Assembly: GCA_021769965.1 (NCBI GenBank)
Contig: JAETRU010000005.1
Location: 47,555-111,554 of the forward strand
Direction of reading: 5' to 3'
DNA length: 64,000 nucleotides
Source of the DNA: Eubacterium sp.
Lineage (GTDB): Bacteria; Bacillota; Clostridia; Peptostreptococcales; Anaerovoracaceae
Position numbers and translations under genes: made by a program. Positions 50,710 through 60,442 of this stretch are shown here, one piece after another. Positions within the stretch are counted from its first letter, which is position 1. Every line of letters begins with the position of its first letter. The notes under the pieces were generated by a model. That model was given only the letters and a program-made list of their open reading frames with translations. It did not search any database and was not told the DNA's origin.

Positions 50710-53700
50710 ATGAAGACAAACAATGTAGTAAAAAAAGGCATAAGTCTGCTGCTGTGTTTGGCCATGGTGCTGACCTATACGGTAGGATTCGATGATCCGA
50801 TGATCGTAGATGCGGCCGTTGATGTTGGAGCAAATCCAACGCCGAAAATAGATATAGCAGTAAATGTGCCGAGTGACTATCCGGGAACCTTCCTGGATTA
50901 CAAACAGGAGCTGACACAGAAGCTTAAGGATCAGGGACTAGACCCGTCTCTGTTCCGTATCACAAGTACGGCGGTATCCATTGATACTACAAGTATGAAC
51001 GGATGGTATGTATATGACCATTATCGTGATGATTCGACATATACTACAGCAGTTCCTGCGGATCAGCGTACTTTGCAGCCTAAGCGCATCACAGTAGATG
51101 GTAATATGGGCGGAGGATATAACAATATTGCAAATGTCGTTGATACTTCGAAAGATAAGTTTAAGATATCTGCTGTAAATAATTTGGATCGCCATATATA
51201 TATCTATAAGAACGTTAAAGGTGCATCCAACATGGCTTTTGCGGGATATGGAACCAAAGCGTATTCAGATTTTATGATTTATCCTGCATCAAGCTCAAGT
51301 ACACGTACCTTTAGTTTCAATATTGATGCGAGCATTATCAATCCTCATACTTTGACCGGCTTCGGATTTCTGATGAATGCCGGAATAATAAACGGCAAAG
51401 TAAGCGGATATTTGCTGTATTTCGATGCAGGCCAGGCTTGCAATAACGCAATGGGTGCTGTCTCTATAAAACAGATTAATGGCGCTAACCCTATTCAGAG
51501 TGATGGAAATAATGAAACGCCAGCATTTACGCAGTTTGGCGCTATGACAGGTAGTAGTGCATCATTTTCTCTTGGAGCTCAGAAAAAGGTTCGCCTTACA
51601 GTAGAACTTAAGAAAGACAGTCTGACGGTTCAGCAGCAGGCTTATGATGCTTCAGAAAATCTCGGTGAAGTACAGGATGTACTACGTGATTTTAAGATTC
51701 CGCAGTTTGCCTCAGAAACATTAAATGGTCTGGGTCCTTGGGTAGGATATACATCTCATGGCTGCACTGGTTTTTCGTCAATTATCTATAGTGACCTTGA
51801 AATGACTTACGAGGCATCTGCCTTTGATGCTCTGAAGTATGTTCAGTACTATCAGGGAGCGGAATATAAGTACTTCGTAAACCTTGCAGGTGCAAGCAAT
51901 AATCCTGGAATACCTGCAGACGGCTCGGAAGATTATCTCGATGGCATTAACAGAATGAACAACAGCGAGATTTTCTACGTGTCGAACGCACAGGATGGTA
52001 AGATTGTAACCGATTCGGCTTATGAAAAGAATGCGGATGGAAGTCTGAAGCTGGACGAGCTTGGCAATCCAATTTTGGCAAAGGATGAAGATGGAAATAT
52101 CATACATCAGGGTTTAGGCGCATCCAACGGGTGCATTGCAACCTCTGATGATTATGTAGGGCAGATGGCGGAATTCATTGCAAAGAATTACTTTGAGGAG
52201 AATCACTTTAAAAAAGCTGAAATTTCCAGTGAACTTCCTCTGGCAAGCTTCTATGTAAAGAATGTCGACGGTGATCAGCAGCTGATGACTATACACTTGA
52301 AGCATCTGCAATTGCAAAATGAAGAAGTTAAGGTAAATATTCATGACAAGTCCAAGATAGGAACAGCTTCCGGAAAGGACGGCAAGCTTACAGGATATAA
52401 ATACGCTGTTTATGATCCGAACGGAAAAAAAGTAGTGAATACAGACTGGTTGGCCGGACCTGATGCGATTCCGGATTATAGATTCACCAAGGATAGCACA
52501 TCCGGAACTTATGTGTTCGAATTAACTGTTCGAGATGATAAAGGAAATGAATCCAAGACATTCCAGACATACCTTACTGCATATTTGGATGATGAAGTAC
52601 CTTATATCGAAGGCAGAAACGAGACTCAGAATAAGGCAACGATCACACTTACAGATACTGGTGAGGGTATCGATGAGGATGGTATCACCTTTATTAAGGA
52701 TGGAAGAGGATCCGGAGTTGCCGCATATTGGGTTACCAATGACCCTGATGCAGCAGCGGCGGATGCTAAATGGACGGTACTCGATGCACCGGTACATTCA
52801 TACGAATTCGATGTTGACATTAACTCAACAGAGCCAATCGTCGTATGGGTAAAGGATGAGTGCGGAAATATTGGTAATCGGGAAATGTTCCAGCCAACAC
52901 ATGTTCGTGTAGAGGACAAGGATGGTAATCCGATTGATGACTATTATGTTATTGATGACAAGCCTATTATAGTGTTACCAGATGATGATGTTGTCCCTCC
53001 AAGCGATGATAAAGAAGAATATCACAGCGGATGGGAAACTCCTGGCGGTCAGCCGGTTACTCCGGGTACAACACCGGATCCGGATGAAAACCACGAGATC
53101 ATCATTCGCCCTGATTATTCAAAGGATCAGGCAGCCATGGTATATATGGCAAACGGCGGAAAAATTGATGGTAAGGATAGTTCATCATACAAAGTTACTA
53201 CTGGTTCATCGATTTTGACAAAGATTGGAGACCATAATGTTATTCCTAAAAGAGAAGGATACACCTTCAAAGGATGGAAGTTATTGAACTCTCACATTAA
53301 GTCAAATGCTGAGAATTCAGATTACATTAATAATCCTGTCAATGTTGAAGAAATAAAAGAGCAACAAGCGACAGCATCTAATAATGGCGGTAATAATCTG
53401 ATAGAAAATGATTACTACTATCTGATAGCTCAGTGGGAAGTATCTAAATACAAATTGACATTAGATGCGAATGGCGGATCTCTTGGAAATGTCCGCGCTA
53501 TCGAAAATGTTCCTTATAAACAGGATCTTACTGCAGCTGATATAAGTCAGGATGATGGAGTACAGACAATACCTATTAAGGATCGTGGAGTACCGACCAA
53601 ACCGGGATATGTTTTCCAGGGCTGGTCAGAAAGCAAGAATAATGATACATCAAAGATTTTCAAGTTTGCTTCAGGTATAGCAGGAACGCCGACTACCGTG

Positions 53701-56700
53701 CCAACGATGCCTGCATCCGATAAAACGGTCTATGCTGTATGGAAGACTGACACAAATAAGTTTATTGTCAGCTTTGACAGCAATGGCGGAAACAAGATAT
53801 CAGATCAGGCGTATGTGGCGAATGCAACAAATTATAACCCGTTCTCAGAGCCTAGCAGAGTAGGTTATACATTCGATGGCTGGTATCATAGTGAAGAATT
53901 GACAGATATCACACATGAAGATAAGAATGGCATTCTCGTATTCAATGATGGAGTAGTAGATAAGCCAATTGCCTATAAGGGCGGCGAAACAATTACGAAG
54001 AAAAAGGCTCATGAATTCGTTGCAATGTGGACGCCAAATCAGGATACAAATTATACGGTTGAATACTATATTAGGGAGAAAGATGATCAAGGTAAGTTTA
54101 GCTACACGAAGGTAAGCGAAAAGACAAAGACCTATTCAGCACCTACAGAGACTGTAGTAAAGTTGGATCCGAATATCATTGATCCGGAAGGCAGCGAGTC
54201 AGATTATCAGATTAAGGTAAATGGGAGAATTTACCAGTATGATGTTGATAATGAAAACAACGTACTTGAAGGCGTTGTTACTGATAATCCGGCCCTGTCA
54301 CTGAAGCTGTATTACAAGGGATACTACAACGTATTCGGTAATATCGATAAAGGCAGCGATGAAACCATGGGCACGGTAACATCAGCATTGGATCAAGAGG
54401 AAGGTAGCACACCGACCGTAACCTGGAGCGCTAAGCCGGGCTACTATGTATCTAAAGTCGTAGTTGACGGAAATGTAAGAGATGACCTGCTGTATGAAGG
54501 CAAGTATACTTTGGAATCGGGCATCTACAAGGATCACAATGTATGGGTAACCTTTGCGCAGGGAGCAGGCGCGCCGGTAAAAGGCGTATATAAGATCAAA
54601 ACTGTTCTCAATGGATGTTCGGACGGAAGCTGCACCATCAGCCCAAGTGAGAATGTACAGAAGGGCGGAGAAGTAACTCTGGAGTGGAACATAGGAAACG
54701 GTTATAAGCTGAAGGATTCTCCTGAGGGTATTCTTCTGGACGGTGTTGAGTTTAAGACAGACTCTAACAAACTGAAACTGAAAGGAATTCAGGCAGATCA
54801 CACGTTGGTAGTAAATGTAGAAAAGATAGAAAACGAAGAAGAAGGCAAGCCGGAACCGCCACCGACACTAGGTGGAGAAACGACTGATGGATACTATACA
54901 GTAACTGTTAACCGTTATGGCGGAAACGGAGATTGCTATGTAAGTGAAAGTACAACCAAGATTGTAAAAGGTGAAAATTATAATTTGAAGTGGTACTCTG
55001 ACGATAACTATGATTTGCATGAGATCTTTATCGACGGGGAAAAGTACGAAGGTGCAAAGGACGCTGCCAAAGAGAAGCCGGGAATCTATCAGGTACCGGT
55101 AAATGGAAACGTAGTGATCGACGTTTACTTTAAGGAAAAGGACAAGGATCCGATAGACTTCAAAGAGGATGCCGATGAATACATCAAAGTTACGACACAG
55201 GTCGTAGGCGGACCTGGAACCATTACCGGAGGCGCAGTTCTGAAGAAAGGCGATGACTATCAGGTAGACTGGACAGCAGGCGGAAACAATACTGCTAATC
55301 CAGATGATACGGATTATTCCTACTACGAGATTGTCAGCGTAACTGTTGACGGAGAAAGAAAGTCGGTTCAGGCTTTGACGGGAGATTTGACTTTAGAAAA
55401 CCTGACCGAAGACGCCAGAGTCGTAGTAGAGGTAGCACCTGTATTGTATGATATAGGACTGCATAAGTATGGTGAAGGAAGCATATCTGCTTCTAGACAA
55501 CTGTTCAAAGGACAGTATTATACGGGCATTGAAGCTAAAGCAAAAGAAGGAAGCAGTATTGTAAAGATTGTCGTAGACGAAGAAGTGATTTATGATACTG
55601 TAACAGAGGATGTAAAAGTTGAAATGCCGCCAACAGTAGAAGAACTGGTAACAAAAACAAATGAAATTCCGGCAACAGATGAATCCTCCGCACCGGATGA
55701 GGCGGCTGATTCCACAGATGCTGAAAACGATCTTATGGTAATGGCAGAAAATGATGGAAGCGATACCTCAACCATAACACAGACCATTTATAAGGGCTCT
55801 GTAAAGGGAGATAACATTACCACGGTTATGAACAATCATAAGGATCTGAATATAAATTCGAATAGAAATTCAGAGACGTTTACTATGAGTGTTACAGGTG
55901 CACTGGAAGATCATAATGTGGAAGTTTATTTCACGAAAGATCCTGAAGATGGAATTAAAGGTTCTGTAACGCCGGCTCCGTCAAAAGATGATTTAGTGCG
56001 AGTATTCGCAACAGTAGTAGGCTATGAAGGAAGTGAACCGTTCTTCACTGGCATGAGCGCTGGGGAGAAAGTCAGCGGGGTAGATGGTTTCTATAAGAAG
56101 GGTGATTCTCCGACTGTACGTTGGGGATTGATTCCGGAAGGATATGACCTGGTCGGCGTTACGGTGAATGGAACTGCAGTAAGTGCGAAATATTCTTGGG
56201 ATTTTCAAAATTTGCAGCAGGATCAGAACCTGGTAGTAACCCTGAAAAAACAGGGAGGCACTAATAAACCACTTGAACCGACCCTAAAAGAAACCAACTA
56301 TACGATTGATACTGAGCTGTATGGAGGAGCAGGTACGATCTCCGGATCTGCTGGTACCATTCTTCAGGGAGCTAAAGGAGATGTTACTTGGACTGTGACA
56401 GATCCGGAACACTATGAAGTGAAATCTATAACGGTTAATGGTTTGGCACTGAATGACCCGCAGCTACTGGATAAAATGACAATTACAGCAGGCCTTAGTG
56501 TAATCAAGGCAGTAGTGGATGGTTCAACGAAGCAGATTGAAATACCTTTGGCAGCAGATGGTAAGTATACAGTTATCGTTTGGCTTGGAGAGAAAAACTC
56601 AGGTTCCGGCGGCAACCCACCAGGCGGAAATACACCAGGTGGAAACACGCCGGGCGGAGATAACCCTCCAACCAACCCGGACGATCCAGACAATCCAACC

Positions 56701-57153
56701 AACCCGGATGATCCGGATAACCCGGATAACCCGGATAACCCGGATGATCCAGACAACCCGGATAACCCAGACGATCCAGATAATCCTGACAACCCGGATA
56801 AACCTGGTAAGCCTGAAAAGCCTGGAAAACCGGATATCAATGTTGATGTAGACGGAGACAAGATTCCTGATATCAACATTGACGTCGACGGAGACGGCAA
56901 AGCAGACATCAACATCGATACAGATGGAGACGGCAAAGCAGATATCAACATCGATACCAATGGAGATGGAATTCCAGAAGTTAACATTGACACAGATGGA
57001 GACGGAATCCCAGACAAGAATATCGATGCTGACAACGCTGATCTCCCGAAGACAGGAGATACAAACAATCTGTTCCAGTGGATCAGCACACTCTTACTGG
57101 CAATGTTCGGTATAGTTGCAGCTACTTGGAAAAGAAGAGAAGAAGATCAATAG
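50710..57153 (+). CDS. Giant LPXTG-anchored adhesin-like surface protein
   Basis: A 2147-residue cell-wall protein. Signal peptide to about residue 37. A large unassigned N-terminal region (about 40-780) contains a possible lectin-like part. Three InlB-type beta-grasp repeats lie near 808, 913 and 1017 (ANGG...GYTFKGW, DANGG...GYVFQGW, DSNGG...GYTFDGW). About seven repeats of 85-100 residues follow (from 1207 to 1960), each with a GG-G-I core and a KG...V-W strand. Then come a DNP/DDP spacer (about 1967-2040), Asp/Gly repeats like thrombospondin type 3 calcium sites (about 2042-2107) and the LPKTGD sorting signal near 2112. ATG 50710 follows AAGGAAGGAG. Base use looks more AT-rich than the neighbours. 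Confidence 0.93.
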   Translation: MKTNNVVKKGISLLLCLAMVLTYTVGFDDPMIVDAAVDVGANPTPKIDIAVNVPSDYPGTFLDYKQELTQKLKDQGLDPSLFRITSTAVSIDTTSMNGWYVYDHYRDDSTYTTAVPADQRTLQPKRITVDGNMGGGYNNIANVVDTSKDKFKISAVNNLDRHIYIYKNVKGASNMAFAGYGTKAYSDFMIYPASSSSTRTFSFNIDASIINPHTLTGFGFLMNAGIINGKVSGYLLYFDAGQACNNAMGAVSIKQINGANPIQSDGNNETPAFTQFGAMTGSSASFSLGAQKKVRLTVELKKDSLTVQQQAYDASENLGEVQDVLRDFKIPQFASETLNGLGPWVGYTSHGCTGFSSIIYSDLEMTYEASAFDALKYVQYYQGAEYKYFVNLAGASNNPGIPADGSEDYLDGINRMNNSEIFYVSNAQDGKIVTDSAYEKNADGSLKLDELGNPILAKDEDGNIIHQGLGASNGCIATSDDYVGQMAEFIAKNYFEENHFKKAEISSELPLASFYVKNVDGDQQLMTIHLKHLQLQNEEVKVNIHDKSKIGTASGKDGKLTGYKYAVYDPNGKKVVNTDWLAGPDAIPDYRFTKDSTSGTYVFELTVRDDKGNESKTFQTYLTAYLDDEVPYIEGRNETQNKATITLTDTGEGIDEDGITFIKDGRGSGVAAYWVTNDPDAAAADAKWTVLDAPVHSYEFDVDINSTEPIVVWVKDECGNIGNREMFQPTHVRVEDKDGNPIDDYYVIDDKPIIVLPDDDVVPPSDDKEEYHSGWETPGGQPVTPGTTPDPDENHEIIIRPDYSKDQAAMVYMANGGKIDGKDSSSYKVTTGSSILTKIGDHNVIPKREGYTFKGWKLLNSHIKSNAENSDYINNPVNVEEIKEQQATASNNGGNNLIENDYYYLIAQWEVSKYKLTLDANGGSLGNVRAIENVPYKQDLTAADISQDDGVQTIPIKDRGVPTKPGYVFQGWSESKNNDTSKIFKFASGIAGTPTTVPTMPASDKTVYAVWKTDTNKFIVSFDSNGGNKISDQAYVANATNYNPFSEPSRVGYTFDGWYHSEELTDITHEDKNGILVFNDGVVDKPIAYKGGETITKKKAHEFVAMWTPNQDTNYTVEYYIREKDDQGKFSYTKVSEKTKTYSAPTETVVKLDPNIIDPEGSESDYQIKVNGRIYQYDVDNENNVLEGVVTDNPALSLKLYYKGYYNVFGNIDKGSDETMGTVTSALDQEEGSTPTVTWSAKPGYYVSKVVVDGNVRDDLLYEGKYTLESGIYKDHNVWVTFAQGAGAPVKGVYKIKTVLNGCSDGSCTISPSENVQKGGEVTLEWNIGNGYKLKDSPEGILLDGVEFKTDSNKLKLKGIQADHTLVVNVEKIENEEEGKPEPPPTLGGETTDGYYTVTVNRYGGNGDCYVSESTTKIVKGENYNLKWYSDDNYDLHEIFIDGEKYEGAKDAAKEKPGIYQVPVNGNVVIDVYFKEKDKDPIDFKEDADEYIKVTTQVVGGPGTITGGAVLKKGDDYQVDWTAGGNNTANPDDTDYSYYEIVSVTVDGERKSVQALTGDLTLENLTEDARVVVEVAPVLYDIGLHKYGEGSISASRQLFKGQYYTGIEAKAKEGSSIVKIVVDEEVIYDTVTEDVKVEMPPTVEELVTKTNEIPATDESSAPDEAADSTDAENDLMVMAENDGSDTSTITQTIYKGSVKGDNITTVMNNHKDLNINSNRNSETFTMSVTGALEDHNVEVYFTKDPEDGIKGSVTPAPSKDDLVRVFATVVGYEGSEPFFTGMSAGEKVSGVDGFYKKGDSPTVRWGLIPEGYDLVGVTVNGTAVSAKYSWDFQNLQQDQNLVVTLKKQGGTNKPLEPTLKETNYTIDTELYGGAGTISGSAGTILQGAKGDVTWTVTDPEHYEVKSITVNGLALNDPQLLDKMTITAGLSVIKAVVDGSTKQIEIPLAADGKYTVIVWLGEKNSGSGGNPPGGNTPGGNTPGGDNPPTNPDDPDNPTNPDDPDNPDNPDNPDDPDNPDNPDDPDNPDNPDKPGKPEKPGKPDINVDVDGDKIPDINIDVDGDGKADINIDTDGDGKADINIDTNGDGIPEVNIDTDGDGIPDKNIDADNADLPKTGDTNNLFQWISTLLLAMFGIVAATWKRREEDQ
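56674..57035 (+). repeat. Tandem DNA repeats encoding DNP-rich spacer and Asp/Gly calcium-site-like repeats
   Basis: From 56674 to about 56815 short units built on AACCCGGATGATCCAGA encode Asn-Pro-Asp-Asp-Pro repeats. From about 56835 to 57035 a 36-nt unit encodes a 12-residue DGDG-x-x-D-I-N-I-D-T repeat, about five to six times. Such tracts change length easily by slippage, so copy number probably varies between strains. Confidence 0.85.
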
Positions 57154-57194
57154 ATCTGGTAAAAATGCGGTAACGCAGATTATATGAACGAAGG

Positions 57195-57247
57195 CAGCCG
57201 CCCTGACGGAGTATTCCGCTGGGGCGGCTGTTTCTCTGTAAACGGTA
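57195..57247 (+). terminator. Terminator after the giant surface protein gene
   Basis: CAGCCGCCC (57195-57203) pairs with GGGCGGCTG (57232-57240), then TTTCTCT. A second 9-bp hairpin (GCCGTCAGG 57275-57283 with CCTGGCGGC 57290-57298) follows without a clear U-run. Confidence 0.82.
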
Positions 57248-57355
57248 AACCATCCGTGCCTTGAAGTAATTAACGCCGTCAGGTATGATCCTGGCGGCAC
57301 ATTTTAATTGGATTCAGTTTTCTTCTTTTCACTGCCGGGAGACTGCTATTTGCGG

Positions 57356-57384
57356 TTGTTATTTTTTGCGCGGTATCGTATACT
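57356..57384 (+). promoter_or_regulatory. Sigma-A promoter for the second sigma-54 activator
   Basis: TTGTTA (57356-57361), 17 nt, TATACT (57379-57384). The transcript would start near 57391, leaving a leader of about 200 nt before the activator ATG. Confidence 0.7.
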
Positions 57385-57442
57385 ATAAACAATGAACAGG
57401 CTGTGAGGTTTTCCAAGAACACGACTGGTGATAGGAGATTTT

Positions 57443-57475
57443 ATGAAATACTATACAAAGGAATGGTACACATGA
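57443..57475 (+). CDS. Possible 10-residue upstream peptide (MKYYTKEWYT)
   Basis: ATG at 57443 with AGGAG 5 nt upstream. The frame is 10 codons and ends in TGA that overlaps the next ATG (ATGA). It may be a leader peptide or the remnant of a longer gene. Only the SD and the overlap support it. Confidence 0.35.
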   Translation: MKYYTKEWYT

Positions 57476-57591
57476 TGGTAAATACCAGCGGATTGAAATA
57501 TGTAACGATCCGACGCGGAGATATTCAGTGTGAAACGAAAGTGTTTTTTACAGAAAAGGATAAGGAAAATCGCAAAGACAGGAGAACATAA
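57472..57591 (+). CDS. Possible 39-residue small protein upstream of the activator
   Basis: It runs from the ATG at 57472 to the TAA at 57589-57591, coupled to the preceding mini-frame through ATGA. Its end overlaps the SD of the activator gene, which starts 3 nt later. The product is basic (ends NRKDRRT) and has no recognisable domain. It could be a real small regulator, a translational-coupling device or chance. Confidence 0.3.
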   Translation: MMVNTSGLKYVTIRRGDIQCETKVFFTEKDKENRKDRRT

Positions 57592-57594
57592 CTT

Positions 57595-59238
57595 ATGCTG
57601 ACATTACATGATCTGATGAATCCCAATATGGCATCTCAGCCGTCGTCGCTGACGCTTCCAGGCAGCCTGCATCTGCATAATATTGACGCGGGACAGCTTA
57701 TGACCGTGGTCAGCGAATACGTACGCGTCGCAGATGAGACTGGCAAGGTCGTCGGAGCAGTCAAGACAGAGAGGCTTTGCTATCTCATGGAAAAGCAGCA
57801 GGAGGTCAGCTTCCTTCAGATCCTGGACGCGCTGGACGTAGGCATTGTAGCCATCGACAGGGACAGCAGGATCTTCTACGTCAATCCCGCTTATGCCAGG
57901 ATTCTGGGCGTGGAGACGGCTAAGATCCTGGGACGCTATATGAGTATCATCGAGCCCGACGCGGCGCTGCTGCAGGTCTTAAAGACTGGCCGGCCTCGTC
58001 ATATAGATAAACAGCTGATCCAGAGCGTAGGGACCTATGTGTCCGCGTCTATGTTCCCGCTGCTGTCTGAGAGCGGCCAGAGTGAAGACGGCCGGATCCA
58101 GGGCGCGTTTTCCATCTTCACGGATATCACCCAGCTGAACATGCTTCACAACGAGGTGCGAAGGATCAGTCAGGTAGCGGAGGAGTACAATCGCCAGATC
58201 GAAGCCAAGAAGCTGCTGGATAAGGGTCACGTGATCGGCGAGAGTAAAATCTGGCTGGACTGCATCAACAAGGCGCTGAAGGTGGCCCACGCCGACGCCA
58301 TGGTGCTGCTGCGGGGTGAAAACGGCAGCGGCAAAGAGGTCGTGGCTGATATCATCCGGGAAAACAGCGTCCGGAAGGGCAAGCCCTTCATCACCGTTAA
58401 CTGCTCAGCCATTCCGGAATCCCTCATCGAAAGCGAGCTGTTCGGCTATGAAGAGGGAGCGTTCACAGGAGCCATAAAGGGCGGTAAACTGGGCAAATTC
58501 CAGCTGGCGGACGGAGGCACTTTGTTCCTGGACGAGATCGGCGATATGCCGCTGCACATGCAGAGCAAGCTGCTGCGGGTGCTCCAGGAGGGAGAGATAG
58601 AAAAGGTCGGCCGTCAGGAAAACGTGCCTATCGACGTGCGGGTCATCGCCGCCACAAACAAGCCTCTGGAGGATATGGTCCGGGAGGGCACCTTCCGACA
58701 GGACCTGTATTACCGCCTCAACGTGATCACCATCACCCTGCCGCCTCTGCGCAAGCGGGGCAACGACGTATTGCTGTTGGCAGATCACTTTCTGCAGAAA
58801 TACAACGAAAAATACCGTCGTCAGGTATCCATGGACCGCGGCGTCCTGCAGGCATTTCTCCGCCACAGCTGGCCCGGCAACGTCCGCGAGTTGAAGCACA
58901 CCGTCGAGAGTGCCGTAGTCCTGTGCGACGGCGATCTGATCACTGTTAAGGATCTTCCTGCGGCCCTGCGGCCGGCATCAGGCTGTGAAGTCGCGGAGCA
59001 TGATTCGTCAAAGGGTGTCCGTCAGGATGGTCTCCCGGATGTCGGCTCTGCGGCTGGCGACACCTATCAGATGCGCTGCGCGACTCTGAAAGAAGAGGTA
59101 GAAGCTTTCGAGCAGCAGGTGATCGCATCTGTTCTGACACAGTGTGGAGGAAATCGGCAAGCGGCGATGAAGCGGCTTGGCCTGCCCAAGAGGACCTTCT
59201 ATCGTAAGATTGCCAAAAGTGGCACGCATGAAGAATAA
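57595..59238 (+). CDS. Sigma-54-dependent activator with PAS domain and Fis-type DNA-binding domain
   Basis: A 547-residue enhancer-binding protein. An N-terminal part (about 1-75) is followed by a PAS domain (about 75-185; [26 protein letters not shown]). The AAA+ domain (about 210-445) has Walker A GENGSGKE (Asn replacing the usual Ser), the intact sigma-54 loop GAFTGA and [10 protein letters not shown]. The C-terminal Fis-like helix-turn-helix is [25 protein letters not shown] precedes the ATG. Three TGCC-N6-GGCA palindromes span its stop codon and the gap to the lyase gene, and a -24/-12 promoter follows, so it most likely activates the downstream operon. Confidence 0.93.
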   Translation: MLTLHDLMNPNMASQPSSLTLPGSLHLHNIDAGQLMTVVSEYVRVADETGKVVGAVKTERLCYLMEKQQEVSFLQILDALDVGIVAIDRDSRIFYVNPAYARILGVETAKILGRYMSIIEPDAALLQVLKTGRPRHIDKQLIQSVGTYVSASMFPLLSESGQSEDGRIQGAFSIFTDITQLNMLHNEVRRISQVAEEYNRQIEAKKLLDKGHVIGESKIWLDCINKALKVAHADAMVLLRGENGSGKEVVADIIRENSVRKGKPFITVNCSAIPESLIESELFGYEEGAFTGAIKGGKLGKFQLADGGTLFLDEIGDMPLHMQSKLLRVLQEGEIEKVGRQENVPIDVRVIAATNKPLEDMVREGTFRQDLYYRLNVITITLPPLRKRGNDVLLLADHFLQKYNEKYRRQVSMDRGVLQAFLRHSWPGNVRELKHTVESAVVLCDGDLITVKDLPAALRPASGCEVAEHDSSKGVRQDGLPDVGSAAGDTYQMRCATLKEEVEAFEQQVIASVLTQCGGNRQAAMKRLGLPKRTFYRKIAKSGTHEE

Positions 59239-59287
59239 TGCCATAAATGGCACGGATAATCACCAACATTTAGTGCCGAAAATGGCA
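59211..59287. promoter_or_regulatory. Three TGCC-N6-GGCA palindromes (upstream activator sites)
   Basis: TGCC-AAAAGT-GGCA (59211-59224), TGCC-ATAAAT-GGCA (59239-59252) and TGCC-GAAAAT-GGCA (59274-59287). Centres are 28 and 35 bp apart. The first overlaps the last codons of the activator gene. They lie about 110-185 bp upstream of the sigma-54 promoter, the normal distance for enhancer sites. Confidence 0.82.
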
Positions 59288-59395
59288 CTTTAAAAAACTG
59301 ATACGACAAAGACAGTTGCCTGAAAGCGCTGTCTTTTTTGATAAACATTGAAATTCCAACGGATCTGCGGCATGATTGAAGGCTGCCGTCAGAGT

Positions 59396-59410
59396 TGGCA
59401 CGGCTCTTGC
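59396..59410 (+). promoter_or_regulatory. Sigma-54 (-24/-12) promoter of the mevalonate-catabolism operon
   Basis: TGGCACGGCTCTTGC is a near-perfect RpoN promoter, with 10 nt between GG and GC. The expected start is near 59422, about 32 nt before the GTG start of the lyase gene. Confidence 0.93.
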
Positions 59411-59453
59411 TATATTATATGGCAGAGATCAAGAAAAGAAAGGAGCGTAAACA

Positions 59454-60422
59454 GTGGAATCAAAACTCCCACAGAAAATAGACGTATTAGACGTGACCCT
59501 GCGAGACGGCTTTCAGCACGAAGAGATGTTCGTGCCCACAGAATCCAAGCTGTGGATCGCAAACCGCCTTATGGACGCAGGCTTTAAACGAATTGAGATC
59601 GGCACTTTCAGCCATATAAAGTATGTACCTCAGTTCAAAGACATTTTAGAAGTACTGAAGGGGCTGCCTCATAGAGACGATGTAGAATATACGGTGCTGG
59701 CGCTGAATACCAAGGCTTGTGAGCGGGTCTCCCAGGCTTTGGAAGAGGGTGTGCAGATCGACAGGGTTCTTTGTGGCCAGCTGGCTACCAGCGAGGCCTA
59801 CGCCAGAAAGAATATGAACCGGACCCACGAGGAACTCTTTGCTGAAGCGGAGAAGAACGTCAGATTCCTTCATAGTCTGGGCATCAAGAAGGTATTTGCC
59901 AATATCGGAACCATCTTCGGATGCCCGATACAGGGTGAAGTGCCTATTGAGAAAGCCTACGAATTTGTGGACAAGGCATTTGATATCGGCTTTGACGAGA
60001 TCGAACACTCGGATCCCGACGGCATCGCAGATCCCGTCAGAGTCTACGAGTATTTTGATCATGTAATGAGCCGATATCCGGATACTAAGATGCATTCCTT
60101 CCATGTGCACGACATCAGAGGCATGGGCATGGCAGCCTACTGCTCGGCTATGGAAGCCGGCGTGACAGCCTTTGATTGTTCCATGGGAGGCATCGGCGGC
60201 CAGGTGGCCAACATCGTAGACGGCGTGCCGGTCAAAGGTATCGGCGCATACTATTTTGACACGAAACGCACAGGCCTGGTGGAAACCTGCGATTTTGTGA
60301 CCATGCTGAATACCATGGGTATCGAGACAGGCATTGACGAGAAAAAGTGTTACACCATTGAACAGATGGTTGAACGGATCCTTGGCAGAACCCTGGATTC
60401 CTTCACCGCATCCATCAAATAA
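59454..60422 (+). CDS. Hydroxymethylglutaryl-CoA lyase-like DRE-TIM aldolase
   Basis: A 322-residue TIM-barrel enzyme of the pyruvate-carboxyltransferase/HMGL superfamily. It has the catalytic Arg-Asp in DVTLRDGFQHEE, the metal-site Glu in IEIGTFSHIKYVPQF and the metal His pair in FHVHDIRGMGMA. Given the HMG-CoA reductase gene next to it, cleavage of HMG-CoA to acetoacetate and acetyl-CoA is the likely job. Oddity: the mobile loop that in characterised HMG-CoA lyases reads GLGGCPYA, with a reactive Cys, reads GGIGGQVAN here. Start GTG, with AAAGGAG 7-8 nt upstream. It is first in the sigma-54 operon. A related lyase on another acyl-CoA is the alternative. Confidence 0.82.
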   Translation: MESKLPQKIDVLDVTLRDGFQHEEMFVPTESKLWIANRLMDAGFKRIEIGTFSHIKYVPQFKDILEVLKGLPHRDDVEYTVLALNTKACERVSQALEEGVQIDRVLCGQLATSEAYARKNMNRTHEELFAEAEKNVRFLHSLGIKKVFANIGTIFGCPIQGEVPIEKAYEFVDKAFDIGFDEIEHSDPDGIADPVRVYEYFDHVMSRYPDTKMHSFHVHDIRGMGMAAYCSAMEAGVTAFDCSMGGIGGQVANIVDGVPVKGIGAYYFDTKRTGLVETCDFVTMLNTMGIETGIDEKKCYTIEQMVERILGRTLDSFTASIK

Positions 60423-60442
60423 GAAAAAGGAGATACAGAAAG

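Noticed and set aside
56674..56815. Short regular repeats as a possible CRISPR array
   Set aside because: They are in frame, have no unique spacers and encode an Asp-Asn-Pro spacer of a surface protein.
57340..57360. A -24/-12-like sequence upstream of the second activator
   Set aside because: GG and GC are not 10 nt apart. A sigma-A promoter fits better.
57403..57471. N-terminal extension of the 39-codon frame upstream of the second activator
   Set aside because: The extension contains the SD and frame of the 10-codon peptide and has no SD of its own.
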